Of a stretch of DNA of 63,535 bases, positions 37,732 through 46,549 are shown in pieces. Source of the DNA: Polaromonas sp. GTDB taxonomy: Bacteria; Pseudomonadota; Gammaproteobacteria; Burkholderiales; Burkholderiaceae_C. The stretch is from contig NZ_JAUYEY010000074.1 of assembly GCF_030689685.1 (NCBI RefSeq), forward strand, positions 1 through 63,535. Reading direction: 5' to 3'. Position 1 is the stretch's first letter, and every line of letters starts with the position of its first letter. Below the pieces are notes generated by a model, which worked only from the letters and a program-made list of their open reading frames with translations, was not told where the DNA came from and made no database searches. The position numbers and the translations under genes are program-made.

Positions 37732-38529
37732 TCAGGCCACCTTGATGCGCGCCAGTGAGGGGTCCGACGAGTGAATGGCAAGCAGGTTGATACCAACCTG
37801 GAAGTGATGATAGCCGTGCTTGTCGAGCAGGCTGCGCAGGGCTGCGGCGTCGGTTTTGATGGTTTCAACCAGCATCTGCGGCTTGTGCCTCTCGACGGAC
37901 TGAAGTGCGCCTTCCAGCGCTTCGAGCTCCATCCCCTCGATGTCGAGCTTGAGGAAATCAAGCCGGGACAGGCCCAGCCCGTCCACCGTGATCATCCTGA
38001 CGGCGTCGCCCTGGTCGGGCGTGTAGTCGATGGCCTGCCCGATGAATTCGTTGCCCGCGCGCTGGCGCAGTTCCAACGAGCCGAAGCTGGCAGGTTTCAG
38101 GTAGTTCGGTCGGGGAATGATGATGCTGCCTTCAGCCGCGCCCAGCGCCGCGTGAAGCACCGTGGCATTGAAGCAGTTGTTGATGGCCACATTGCCGGCC
38201 AGCGCATAAAACACGCGCTCCTGGGCCTCGACACCGATCACGCGGCCCCAGCCGTGCATGAGTTTGGCCCACTCCAGGGTGTGCACGCCGATGTTGGCGC
38301 CACCGTCAATGGCCACCACCCCATCACCGAAAAACTCGCGCCGCAGTGTTAGCAGCTGCAGCGCCGTGGCCACCTCCTCGGGGTCAAACGCCGAGGTTTG
38401 GAAAATCTGGTGTCCGACGCCATAGCCGCGCGTTTCATCCACCATGCGGTAGTCATTGCGGTTGACAATCAGCGTTCCGTGGTTGGATGACGCCAGAACG
38501 AAAGGCAGGGGACGGGAAACAGTGCGCAT
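37732..38529 (-). CDS. FkbM family S-adenosylmethionine-dependent methyltransferase
   Basis: The 265-residue protein has a Rossmann methyltransferase core: motif I VAIDGGANIGVHTLEWAKLM (about 73-92), acidic strand-end VIGVEAQE, then the FkbM hallmark LDFLKLDIEGMELEALEGA (about 190-208) and LVETIK. FkbM-type enzymes methylate sugars, polyketides or lipids. There is no neighbouring glycan cluster to identify the substrate. The gene lies between proA and gshA in the same direction. Confidence 0.85.
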   Translation of the reverse strand: MRTVSRPLPFVLASSNHGTLIVNRNDYRMVDETRGYGVGHQIFQTSAFDPEEVATALQLLTLRREFFGDGVVAIDGGANIGVHTLEWAKLMHGWGRVIGVEAQERVFYALAGNVAINNCFNATVLHAALGAAEGSIIIPRPNYLKPASFGSLELRQRAGNEFIGQAIDYTPDQGDAVRMITVDGLGLSRLDFLKLDIEGMELEALEGALQSVERHKPQMLVETIKTDAAALRSLLDKHGYHHFQVGINLLAIHSSDPSLARIKVA

Positions 38530-38606
38530 GGGGTCAGCCTGGTTAGTTGCACATGACGGGGGCGGATTACTGCGCGCAAGTGTACGACCCGGCCCCCGCG
38601 CAACAC

Positions 38607-39929
38607 TCAGCGGCGGACTTCGCCCTGGCCCAAGACCACATATTTCAGCGAGGTCAGGCCTTCGATGCCGACCGGCCCGCGGGCGTGGAATTTATCAGTG
38701 CTGATGCCGATTTCGGCGCCCAGGCCAAACTCGAAACCGTCGGCGAAGCGGGTGCTGGCATTCACCATCACGCTGGCCGAATCGACCTCACGCAGAAAGC
38801 GCTGCGCATGCATGTGGTCACGCGTGAGGATGGCGTCGGTGTGGTGGCTCGAATATTTGTTGATGTGGGCAATTGCTTCGTCCACATCCGCGACGACCTT
38901 GATGCTGATGACAGGCGCCAGGTATTCCTCGTACCAGTCCTGCTCGGTGGCGGACAGGACCTTGGCCCCGGGCAGCTTCGCGAGCATGGCCTGGGCTTCG
39001 GCATCGCAGCGCATCTCGACTCCCTTGGCGGCATAGATCGCGCCGATTTTTGGCAGAAACTCCGCCGCCGCGCCGCGCGCGACCAAAAGGCCCTCGCTGG
39101 CATTGCAGGGGCTGTACTTCTGGGTTTTGGCGTTATCCGCCACGCTCACGGCCATGGCGATGTCGCAAGGCTCGTCCACATAGACATGGCAGTTTCCGTC
39201 CAAGTGCTTGATCACCGGCACTTTCGCATCGCGGCTGATGCGTTCGATCAGCCCCTTGCCGCCGCGCGGAATGATCACGTCCACAAACTGGGGCATGGTG
39301 ATCAGCAGACCCACGGCTTCGCGATCAGTGGTCGGCACCAGTTGCACGGCTTCCACAGGCAGGCCAGCATCGCCAAGTGCCTGCTGCACCAGCGCGGCCA
39401 GCGCCTTGTTCGATTCAATCGCCTCGGAGCCGCCGCGCAGAATACAGGCGTTGCCGCTCTTGATGGCCAGCGAGGCCGCTTCAATCGTGACGTTGGGTCG
39501 GCTTTCGTAAATCATGCCGAACACGCCGATGGGCACACGCATCTGGCCCACGCGGATGCCGCTGGGCTGCTGTTTCATGCCGATGATCTCGCCAATCACG
39601 TCGGGCATGGCCGCGAGTTGCTCACAGCCGAGGGCGACGGTTTCCAGTGTTTTGCCGTCCAGCTTGAGCCGGTCCAGCATGGGGCCGGCCAGGCCGGCTG
39701 CTGCGGCGCGTTGCAGATCGAGGGTATTGGCTGCCTGCAGCGGCCCAAGCTGGCTGCGCAAAAGCGCGGCGAGGCCAGAAAGCGCTTTGTTTTTAATAGC
39801 AGAAGGCGCCCGCGCCATATGGGTTGAGGCTAATTTTGCCTTGGAGCCCATGGCCGCCATCAGCCCTGCCAGCCCGGCGTCGGCTTCGCCGCTTCGGGCC
39901 AGCGTGTTGGAAAGGTCGGGCGCGTTCAT
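38607..39929 (-). CDS. proA: Glutamate-5-semialdehyde dehydrogenase (gamma-glutamyl phosphate reductase)
   Basis: ProA reduces gamma-glutamyl phosphate to the semialdehyde in proline synthesis. The 440-residue enzyme shows the NADP-binding region ([36 protein letters not shown]), the catalytic Cys in [13 protein letters not shown] (about 275) and the final [23 protein letters not shown]. Length is close to that of E. coli ProA (417). Within the first 50 residues, codons for about 34-50 ([15 protein letters not shown]) coincide with a copy of the dispersed repeat, without changing the expected length there. Confidence 0.95.
   Translation of the reverse strand: MNAPDLSNTLARSGEADAGLAGLMAAMGSKAKLASTHMARAPSAIKNKALSGLAALLRSQLGPLQAANTLDLQRAAAAGLAGPMLDRLKLDGKTLETVALGCEQLAAMPDVIGEIIGMKQQPSGIRVGQMRVPIGVFGMIYESRPNVTIEAASLAIKSGNACILRGGSEAIESNKALAALVQQALGDAGLPVEAVQLVPTTDREAVGLLITMPQFVDVIIPRGGKGLIERISRDAKVPVIKHLDGNCHVYVDEPCDIAMAVSVADNAKTQKYSPCNASEGLLVARGAAAEFLPKIGAIYAAKGVEMRCDAEAQAMLAKLPGAKVLSATEQDWYEEYLAPVISIKVVADVDEAIAHINKYSSHHTDAILTRDHMHAQRFLREVDSASVMVNASTRFADGFEFGLGAEIGISTDKFHARGPVGIEGLTSLKYVVLGQGEVRR
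39789..39837. repeat. Dispersed repeat, copy G, inside proA
   Basis: GTTTTTAATAGCAGAAGGCG, then CCCGCGCCATATGGGTTGAGGC, fits the family consensus (TTTTNATAGC, GCGCC, ATA-GGGTTGAGGC) at most conserved positions. It lies entirely within the proA reading frame. Confidence 0.5.
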
Positions 39930-39971
39930 GCCCCTATTTTGCCCGTATTCATGCGGCGGGGAGCACGGCCC

Positions 39972-40553
39972 TTACTTCTGGACAGGCATGCCCCGGCGCT
40001 GCATCATGTCCCGGCTCATGGTCAGCAGGGCGTCGTCCGTCAACGTGGACTGTGCTGCGGGGTAGGCTAGCTGGTCTTCGTCCGCCAGGTGGCGCACGTA
40101 GAGTGCGGCAAACCGGTTCAGCGCAGCGGTCCGCGCGGGGTCCAGCGGCGTCCAGCCCGCAGCCGTGCTGCCGGCAATTGCCAGCAGCACGCTGCGCGCC
40201 GGGCGCCAGGCGGCTTCCATGTCGCGGTGGTCCTGCAGCAGGCGCTGCACCAGGGCACGCAGGTCAGCGTCCGGTCCTGCCCGCAGCGGCGGGAACACGT
40301 GCAATTCCTCATCCTGGTGGTGCAGGGGCGCCGCGAGGTCGAAGTAGCGCATCACGTCACGCGCGGCCTGCCGGGCGGCATCGTCGAGACCTTGAGCCAG
40401 CAGGTGCTGCTGCAGGCGTGCCAGCAAGGCCAGCATGCGCTCGACCCGTTCGTGGCAGGCGCCCAGCATCTCGAAAGGCGCTTCAAAACCAGCCCCAGGC
40501 GCATGAAAGCCGGGCACGGTCGCAGGCCGTTCAGTGCGGCTCAGGGTGCCCAT
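39972..40553 (-). CDS. Hemerythrin-domain protein
   Basis: Start ATG 40553 (MGTLSRTERPATVPGF) gives 193 residues. The four-helix di-iron pattern is visible: CHERVERML, HHQDEELHVFPPL, LLQDHRDMEA and LYVRHLADEDQLAYP, i.e. a spaced His/Glu ligand set. Bacterial hemerythrins bind O2 or NO, or repair nitrosylated iron centres. The gene follows the unknown 137-residue gene with a 1-base gap and ends a run that includes nnrS and the anaerobic reductase, so protection against nitric oxide is the likely role. Confidence 0.85.
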   Translation of the reverse strand: MGTLSRTERPATVPGFHAPGAGFEAPFEMLGACHERVERMLALLARLQQHLLAQGLDDAARQAARDVMRYFDLAAPLHHQDEELHVFPPLRAGPDADLRALVQRLLQDHRDMEAAWRPARSVLLAIAGSTAAGWTPLDPARTAALNRFAALYVRHLADEDQLAYPAAQSTLTDDALLTMSRDMMQRRGMPVQK

Positions 40554-40554
40554 G

Positions 40555-40968
40555 TCAGCCGAATTGCACTGGTTGGCCCTGGGGGTCAAACGGGATGAAA
40601 GCGTCGATCCGGCCCAGCTTGATGGACTCGACCATGCGCTGCAGCGGCTCTTCGGCATCTTCGGTGGTGGGTGCGCGGTTCGCCGAGCCCCCCAGCGCAG
40701 CAGCAAACACCAGGCCCCAGTTGTGGCCGAACTGGCTGGACTCCTGCACCAGCGCCGCAAACGAGACCAGCTCTTCCGGTGGCTTGTCCACACACATGAC
40801 CGGGACCAGCGCGCCGCCCTGGCCCGCTTCAAAACGTTCACGCTGTACCGGGGTGCTGTCCTCGGGCAATTCCACGCTGGCAAATACAAACAGCAGGCGC
40901 TGTGGCTCGGGCTGCGCCCGCGCGGCTTGCAGCAGGTCTTCAAAACTCAGTATATCCATGGGGTCCAT
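40555..40968 (-). CDS. Unknown 137-residue protein, last-but-one in the anaerobic run
   Basis: An acidic soluble protein beginning MDPMDILSFEDLLQAARAQPEPQR (Met 4 at 40959 is an equally good start). A beta-rich core (LLFVFASVELP, GALVPVMCVDK, WGLVFAAALGG) is followed by a helix and FIPFDPQGQPVQFG. Relatives in this bacterial family are sometimes labelled 'ribonucleotide reductase subunit alpha', apparently only because of their location; it has no reductase motif. It begins 4 bp after the nitroreductase stop and ends 1 bp before the hemerythrin gene, so it is translated with them. Confidence 0.75.
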   Translation of the reverse strand: MDPMDILSFEDLLQAARAQPEPQRLLFVFASVELPEDSTPVQRERFEAGQGGALVPVMCVDKPPEELVSFAALVQESSQFGHNWGLVFAAALGGSANRAPTTEDAEEPLQRMVESIKLGRIDAFIPFDPQGQPVQFG

Positions 40969-40972
40969 CCAG

Positions 40973-41653
40973 TCACAGGGAATAGAAAAAATCAGAGGGG
41001 TTCGCGCTCCGGTCGTTCCCGTCGGAACAAAGGCTGCTCACAAAGTCTTGCGGCACCGGACGCAGCCGCGCGGGCTTGCGCGAGCAGGCTGTGCCGATGC
41101 TGACAAAGCAAAGCGCGTGTTCGCTGTCTGTCAGGCCAAACAGCGCACGCAGGCCAGCAGATTTCAGGGCCTTGCCGCTGGTCAGTGCCGAGCCAAAACC
41201 CAGCGCTGTGGCCATGAGCAGCATGTTCTGGATCGCGCATCCGGCGGAGACGGTGCGCTCGGAAAGGTCGATCTGCGCGTCGTCCCGGTCGGCATCGACC
41301 ACCGCCAGCATCAGCAGAGGGGCGCGGTGCGCTTTTTCACGCGACTGCGCGATTTCCGCTGGGCTGGCCTGGGCATCCCGCGCCAGCAGTGCGCCGGCAA
41401 AGACGTCGGCAAGCCGGGCACGCCCGGCCTGGGGAACCAGTACAAAACGCCAGGGCAGCAACTGCCCATGGTCGGGCGCGCTTGCCGCAGCGCCAAGAAT
41501 CATGCCGAACTGCTTCGCATCGGGACCCGGTGCCAGCAATCGCCTGGGCAGGATGGTCTGGCGCGACTGCATCAGTGCCGCCGCCAGCGTCGCTGGATCG
41601 CTCCCGGCAGCATCGGCGGCAGTGCGTTGGGCAGGAAAGACAGGCAGGCCCAT
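40973..41653 (-). CDS. Nitroreductase family flavoprotein (YdjA-like)
   Basis: The 226-residue FMN-dependent reductase has the start SRQTILPRRLLAPGPD, the FMN-phosphate segment AAASAPDHGQLLPWRFVLV, and the C-terminal AIQNMLLMATALGFGSALTSG, closest in type to the minimal YdjA nitroreductases. Substrates could be nitro compounds or quinones. It lies 10 bp after nnrS and 4 bp before the next gene in the same direction. Confidence 0.85.
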   Translation of the reverse strand: MGLPVFPAQRTAADAAGSDPATLAAALMQSRQTILPRRLLAPGPDAKQFGMILGAAASAPDHGQLLPWRFVLVPQAGRARLADVFAGALLARDAQASPAEIAQSREKAHRAPLLMLAVVDADRDDAQIDLSERTVSAGCAIQNMLLMATALGFGSALTSGKALKSAGLRALFGLTDSEHALCFVSIGTACSRKPARLRPVPQDFVSSLCSDGNDRSANPSDFFYSL

Positions 41654-41663
41654 CGATCAGCAC

Positions 41664-42986
41664 TCAGCCGGGGCGACCGTCAGCACGCAGCCGACCGTAC
41701 CAGTTGCCCAGACGCACGCCCCACACTGCCATGACACCAGCCCACAACAAAGCCGCCGCCAGAAGCAGCCAGACCGCGAAGGCACCCTGTGCGGCGGCCA
41801 CAATCCGCAACAGGGTGGCCGCCTGCAGCAGCCAGAACAGCGACCAGGCCAGCTCGTCGGCCACCAATGCGCGCCCGCTGTGGCCGCAGGACACCCGGGT
41901 CACCATGGCCAGCATCAAGGATGCAAGGCAGCCCATGGTCAGCGCATGCAGTGAACCCAGGGGCAGCACGGAAGTGCCCTGCATCCAGCCCAGCCACTGC
42001 GTAACGCCACTCAGCGCCAGGGCCAGGCCCAGCCAGACAAAGCCGATGTGCAGCATGGCCAGCAGGCGGTTCTTCAGGCTGTGCATCAGCCCCCAGACCA
42101 CAGCGAGCCAGAGCAGCACGCCGCCCGCAGCCAACTCGAAGGCTCCGCGCGCCAGGCGCCAGACCGTGCCCGCCGTGCCTTGCAGCGGGCCTCCAAGCTC
42201 GACCCACACGGCCGCCACCTCGGCTGCGGCGACGGCCAGCATCATCCACAACACCCAGAACGGGCGCCAGGCGTTGATGCGTGGCATGGCACTGGAGGTA
42301 AAAAATGGAATCATGCGGTGGGCCACCGAGACATACACCACCACCACAAACCCCCACAGGCCAGTCAGCACGCAAGCCAGGGCCACCGATGGGGCACCCA
42401 GCAGCAGACTGGAACCCAGGCCTGCCAGGCTCAGGCAACCCACTGCGCAAGCCACGCCCACCGTGCGCGCATGGACCTGGTCTTCCGCCCGGCTGCGGCG
42501 GATCAGCCCCCAGAACAAAACGCTCATCCAGCTCAGGCCGATACACGCCAGCACCAACCCACCGAGCGCCGTCAGACCGTGCAAATGAGCGCCTGTCAGC
42601 CAGAGCAACCAGCCGAGCGCCTGGAGCAGCAAGGGCGCCAGGATGCGCCGTGTCCCGAGCGTCTGAACGCCCAGCCATTTTGGCCCGGCGGTGAAAAGGA
42701 AACCCGAAAAAAACAGGGGAATAAACCCGAATGTCATCACCGCGCCATGCGCCAGCGAGGGCGATACTGCATAGGGCAGGCCCAGCGCCGTGCTGACACG
42801 GTCAAGCTGCACCAGCCCCCACCACAGGGCCGCAGCCACCAGCACCGTCATGGCCAGGAAAAAACCGAGCCGGTGCGGTGCCAGCAACAAGTGGCGGGCG
42901 CGCCAGCGGCGGTCCACCCTGGCTCGCTCACTGGCCGTGGGTTTACCCGGCTTCACCCGCAGGGCGATGACAGGGCGCTCCGTCAT
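41664..42986 (-). CDS. nnrS: NnrS family heme/copper membrane protein
   Basis: The 440-residue protein has about 12 membrane spans starting at residue 30 (HRLGFFLAMTVLVAAALWWG) and the NnrS segments HGAVMTFGFIPLFFSGFLFTAGPKW, HRMIPFFTSSA and the final HALTMGCLASLMLAMVTRVSCGHSG, with conserved His residues thought to bind heme. NnrS relieves nitrosative stress during denitrification. The true start is ATG 42986, which overlaps the nrdJ stop by 4 bp; the longer frame up to 43367 is out of family. Confidence 0.92.
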   Translation of the reverse strand: MTERPVIALRVKPGKPTASERARVDRRWRARHLLLAPHRLGFFLAMTVLVAAALWWGLVQLDRVSTALGLPYAVSPSLAHGAVMTFGFIPLFFSGFLFTAGPKWLGVQTLGTRRILAPLLLQALGWLLWLTGAHLHGLTALGGLVLACIGLSWMSVLFWGLIRRSRAEDQVHARTVGVACAVGCLSLAGLGSSLLLGAPSVALACVLTGLWGFVVVVYVSVAHRMIPFFTSSAMPRINAWRPFWVLWMMLAVAAAEVAAVWVELGGPLQGTAGTVWRLARGAFELAAGGVLLWLAVVWGLMHSLKNRLLAMLHIGFVWLGLALALSGVTQWLGWMQGTSVLPLGSLHALTMGCLASLMLAMVTRVSCGHSGRALVADELAWSLFWLLQAATLLRIVAAAQGAFAVWLLLAAALLWAGVMAVWGVRLGNWYGRLRADGRPG

Positions 42987-45900
42987 CCGCAAACGCCCAG
43001 GTGGCCGCACTGGGTGCAATAGTCGCAACCGTCCTTGCGGATCACCGCGTGAGCGCCACATTCGCTGCACTTTTTGCCCGCCATCACCGGCGGCGCGAGT
43101 GCCATGTCGACCTGGGGCTCCATCACGGGTGCCGCGCCGGCAACGCCCTGCCGGACGCGCCGCGCGATGATGTTCTGCACCGCATAGGCAATGGCAGCCA
43201 CTTCGGAGTCGTGCCACAGCGGCACGCCTGTGCCGTCGGCCTTCTCGTAAGTGCCCAGCCGCACCGGGCCACGGTCCCAGGCGACCTTGCGCATGTCGCT
43301 GAGCGCACGCTCGAGGAAACCGCCGCGCGCGGCCAGCGACAGCATGCGCATGCTGGAGGTGATCCACTGCTGCGACTCGCCGCTTTGTCCCACCGGCATG
43401 AAAAATTCAATGGCACGTTCAACCGTGTGCTCGCCACTGGCTGAAGGCACCGGCAGGAAAGACACCACGATGTACAGCGTCTTGTGCCCTTCCTGGGTCC
43501 AGTAATCGACCTTGTCGGCCACTGCCGACAGGGCGCCCTTGGGACGGCTTTCGATCACCGTGCGCATCGGGTCCATGGGCACTGCGTCGGCCGGCACGGC
43601 GGCGGCCCTGGTGTGGGTCTCGAGCACCGAGCCCAGAATCGCATTGGGCCGGTAGGTGGCCAGGCCCTTGAGCTTGGCGCGCCAGGCCTGCTGGTACAGA
43701 CCCTTGAAGTCTTCGTAGGCGTAGTCGACCGGCACATTGACGGTCTTGGAAATCGCCGTGTCCACAAAGGGCTGCACCGCTTCCATCATGCCGATGTGGC
43801 TGTCCGCCGACATCTCGAGCGCGGAGACAAAGTAGCCGGGCAGTTTGTCCACGTCGCCGCCGAGTTCGCGATACAGGCGCCAGGCATGGTCTTCCACCGC
43901 GTAGTCGGTGGTGCTGCCGTCGGACTCGCGTTTCTTGCGGCGGTACATCCACGAGAACGGGGGCTCGATGCCGTTGGATGCGTTGTCGGCAAACGCCAGG
44001 CTGACCGTGCCGGTCGGTGCAATCGACAGCAGGTGGCTGTTGCGGATGCCGTCGGCCCGGATCGCCTGCTGCAAAGCGGCCGGCAAGCGGCTGGCAAAAG
44101 TGCCCGCAGCAAGATACCCGTCGGCGGCGAACTTCGGGAACGCGCCTTTTTCCTTCGCGAGCGCCACCGAAGCGGCATAGGCTGTATCGCGCATGCTCAC
44201 GGCAATGCGTGCCGCCATCTCGCGGCCTTCTGACTCGTCGTAACGCAGGCACAACATGGCCAGCGTATTGCCCAGGCCGGTGAAACCGACGCCGATGCGG
44301 CGCTTGGCCGCAGCCTCGGCCTGTTGCTGCGGCAAGGGCCAGAAGGTCACATCCAGCACGTTGTCGAGCGCACGCACCTGGGTGGTCACCGACTTCGCGA
44401 AAGCCCTGAAATCAAAGGCCGGCGCACCATTGATGCCAAATGGGTTGCGCACAAAACGCGTGAGGATGATGGGCCCAAGATCGCAGCAGCCATAGGGTGG
44501 CAAGGGTTGCTCGCCGCAGTTGTGAACATACAGCCCATTGGCGTCGAAAGCGTGAACGTCGGCCACGGTCACGTCGAAAACATCCTCACTGCCGGCCCGG
44601 GTCAGCGATTCGACCGTCGCCGTGAAGCGCTCGCGATTGAGTTTGCGGCTGTAACTGCCCAGCGCCATGTCCAGGCGCGCGGCCTTGCTGGTATCGGCAA
44701 AACCAATGCGTTCCGCGAAAACCCGCAGGTTATCCGCGCTGATCACCAGTTCGTGCTGCGCGGCTGTCTCGTAAACCTTCATGCCGCCGCGCCCGTCGGG
44801 CAGAGGGCGCGCCTGCGCCAGCCGCCGGTTGGCGTAAATGGTTGAGGCAATACCCAAGCGCAACAACATGCGCTGCACAGTTTGAAGCAACTCCGGATTG
44901 TTTTGCGACAAGCGGATGCTCACGCCTTTTTCCTGCGAACCCTGCACCGAGCCATCGGCGTCAAACAAGCCGCGCAAAAGCCCTTCGGCAAAAGCGGACG
45001 AGGTTCTTTCCATCGTGGCGGTAATGGTCTTGCACCCCGGGCGCATGCCCATGTCGTGCGCCAGGTGCCGCACGGCACCAGAGGCCATGCGCGCCTCGCC
45101 CCGGCCCGACACAGGCCGCTGGAAGCCACGGAAGTCGGCCCGGTGCGACAAGGTGGCAGCCGCAGCCTCGGCGGCCCGCACGATCCCGGCTGCGCCTGTC
45201 TGCGCATAGGCCACCGCGCCATTGCCGACCGCCTTGAGTTCAGGCGCCCAGACCGAAATCACCGCCTTGTCATTTTTGAGGGTGCCGTCACCGATCAGCA
45301 AGCCAAGCAGGTAGCCCTCGGCCTGCGTACCCAGCCCTTCCCAGCCACCCAGCGCGCGGTGATCGTGCAGCAGGACTTCGTCTCCTGGCTTCAACTGCGC
45401 CGCTTCGGCCCACTCGGCCTGCAGGGTGTAGCGGGTGCTGCGCGCAACACGCCGCACCCGATGATCTGAGGTCAGGCGCAGCGCGTGGCCTTCGCGGGTA
45501 CGCAGCACCCATACGGGCTTCTGGCCGGTCCTGAAAAAGCCGTCACTCTTGACCGCATAGGCTTTGCCATCGACCACTGCGGTGAAGGGCCGGCCGACAA
45601 GATCGCGCACCTGGGCCGGTCCGTCGGTTGTCATCACCCAGGTATCGGCTGGCACGCAAGGATTCGTCGCTGCAATGTCTTCGCAGTAACGCAGGTTGTT
45701 GTCCTGGTTGATGTGGTCCAGGAACAGGATGCCCGGCTCGGCAAAGTCATAGGCCGAACGCATCACGGTGTCCCACAACTCGCGCGCTGCCACCGTCTGG
45801 TACACCCACACCCCGTCGGCACGCTGAAACGCGCCCTGCGCCATCAGGTCGGCACCGGGTCTGGCTTTGTGCACCAGCTCCCAGGGCTGGTCCTCGGCCA

Positions 45901-46549
45901 GCGCATGCATGAAGCTGTCGGGCACAGCCACCGACACGTTGAAGTTGTTCCAGCGCCCGGGTGTGCGTTTGGCGGTGATGAACTCGTGCACATCGGGATG
46001 GTCGATTCTGAGCACCCCCATCTGCGCGCCGCGCCGCGCACCCGCGCTTTCGACGGTAGAGCAGGAATGGTCAAACACATTGATGTAGCTGCACGGGCCC
46101 GATGCCACGGAGGCGGTCGCCTTGACCTCGGCGCCGCGCGGGCGGATGCGGGAAAAATCGTAGCCGACGCCGCCGCCGCGCCGCATGGTTTCTGCCGCTT
46201 CGCGCAGCGCTTCATAAATGCCGGGGTAGCCGCCCTCATCGACGCCCTGGATGCAGTCCCCCACCGGTTGGACAAAGCAGTTGATCAGCGTGGCCTGGAT
46301 GGCCGTGCCCGCCGCGCTCATGATGCGGCCCGCACCAATTGCACCGGCGTGCAGGTTCTCCAGAAACAGCGCCTCATGCGCGGCCCGCCCGGCTTCCGGC
46401 TCAACCGAAGCCAGCGCCCGGGCCACGCGCCGGTAGATGTCTTCGACGCCGGTTTCACCGGGTTTGAGATATTTTTCCCGCAGCACATCCTGGGTGATGG
46501 GCTGGGTGTCCGTCAGGTCCTGGGGACGGTTGATGGAATCACGTTTCAC
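42983..46549 (-). CDS. nrdJ: Adenosylcobalamin-dependent (class II) ribonucleotide reductase with an intein
   Basis: NrdJ makes deoxyribonucleotides without needing oxygen, using a B12 thiyl radical. The precursor has 1188 residues from GTG 46549, chosen because its GTGA overlaps the preceding stop and AGGAG lies upstream. The reductase is split: the N-terminal part ends in EDIAATNP and the C-terminal part begins CGEQPLPPYGCCDLGP; between them is a 380-residue intein. Later motifs include SIAPTGTVSLAFADNASNGIEP and C-terminal cysteine pairs (CSECGAHAV, CDYCTQCGHLGVCG) that reduce the active site. After splicing it would be about 808 residues. Confidence 0.95.
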   Translation of the reverse strand: MKRDSINRPQDLTDTQPITQDVLREKYLKPGETGVEDIYRRVARALASVEPEAGRAAHEALFLENLHAGAIGAGRIMSAAGTAIQATLINCFVQPVGDCIQGVDEGGYPGIYEALREAAETMRRGGGVGYDFSRIRPRGAEVKATASVASGPCSYINVFDHSCSTVESAGARRGAQMGVLRIDHPDVHEFITAKRTPGRWNNFNVSVAVPDSFMHALAEDQPWELVHKARPGADLMAQGAFQRADGVWVYQTVAARELWDTVMRSAYDFAEPGILFLDHINQDNNLRYCEDIAATNPCVPADTWVMTTDGPAQVRDLVGRPFTAVVDGKAYAVKSDGFFRTGQKPVWVLRTREGHALRLTSDHRVRRVARSTRYTLQAEWAEAAQLKPGDEVLLHDHRALGGWEGLGTQAEGYLLGLLIGDGTLKNDKAVISVWAPELKAVGNGAVAYAQTGAAGIVRAAEAAAATLSHRADFRGFQRPVSGRGEARMASGAVRHLAHDMGMRPGCKTITATMERTSSAFAEGLLRGLFDADGSVQGSQEKGVSIRLSQNNPELLQTVQRMLLRLGIASTIYANRRLAQARPLPDGRGGMKVYETAAQHELVISADNLRVFAERIGFADTSKAARLDMALGSYSRKLNRERFTATVESLTRAGSEDVFDVTVADVHAFDANGLYVHNCGEQPLPPYGCCDLGPIILTRFVRNPFGINGAPAFDFRAFAKSVTTQVRALDNVLDVTFWPLPQQQAEAAAKRRIGVGFTGLGNTLAMLCLRYDESEGREMAARIAVSMRDTAYAASVALAKEKGAFPKFAADGYLAAGTFASRLPAALQQAIRADGIRNSHLLSIAPTGTVSLAFADNASNGIEPPFSWMYRRKKRESDGSTTDYAVEDHAWRLYRELGGDVDKLPGYFVSALEMSADSHIGMMEAVQPFVDTAISKTVNVPVDYAYEDFKGLYQQAWRAKLKGLATYRPNAILGSVLETHTRAAAVPADAVPMDPMRTVIESRPKGALSAVADKVDYWTQEGHKTLYIVVSFLPVPSASGEHTVERAIEFFMPVGQSGESQQWITSSMRMLSLAARGGFLERALSDMRKVAWDRGPVRLGTYEKADGTGVPLWHDSEVAAIAYAVQNIIARRVRQGVAGAAPVMEPQVDMALAPPVMAGKKCSECGAHAVIRKDGCDYCTQCGHLGVCG
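44519..45658 (-). mobile_element. Intein with LAGLIDADG homing endonuclease inside nrdJ
   Basis: The 1140-bp insertion encodes 380 residues from Cys 1 (CVPADTWVMTTDGPAQ) to the C-terminal His-Asn (ANGLYVHN), directly before the extein Cys of NPCGEQPL. Splicing block B is TSDHRVRR, block F/G is VFDVTVADVHAFDANGLYVHN split at its end. Two LAGLIDADG-like helices, YLLGLLIGDGTL and EGLLRGLFDADGSV, mark the homing endonuclease, and both acidic residues are kept. The site is the conserved loop that carries the reductase's radical Cys, a known class II insertion spot. All splice residues look intact. Confidence 0.95.

Noticed and set aside
37626..37961. N-terminal extension of gshA by 112 codons
   Set aside because: The extension is Ser/Arg/Trp-rich noise, overlaps the FkbM gene on the same strand in another frame, and GshA of this type begins at MVPHLITALNGP.
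38547..39827. 426-codon open frame antisense to proA, and similar long antisense frames at 21238-22446, 34893-35852, 51825-53150 and 59043-60341
   Set aside because: All lie wholly over well-recognised genes and show the composition of high-GC shadow frames; none has a recognisable domain.
40554..40943. 130-codon upstream extension of the hemerythrin gene
   Set aside because: It covers the unknown 137-residue gene in another frame and has no hemerythrin-like residues; ATG 40553 with 1-base spacing is the better start.
42987..43367. N-terminal extension of nnrS over nrdJ
   Set aside because: It is the out-of-frame reading of the nrdJ 3' end; the ATGA overlap at 42983-42986 gives a natural start for nnrS.
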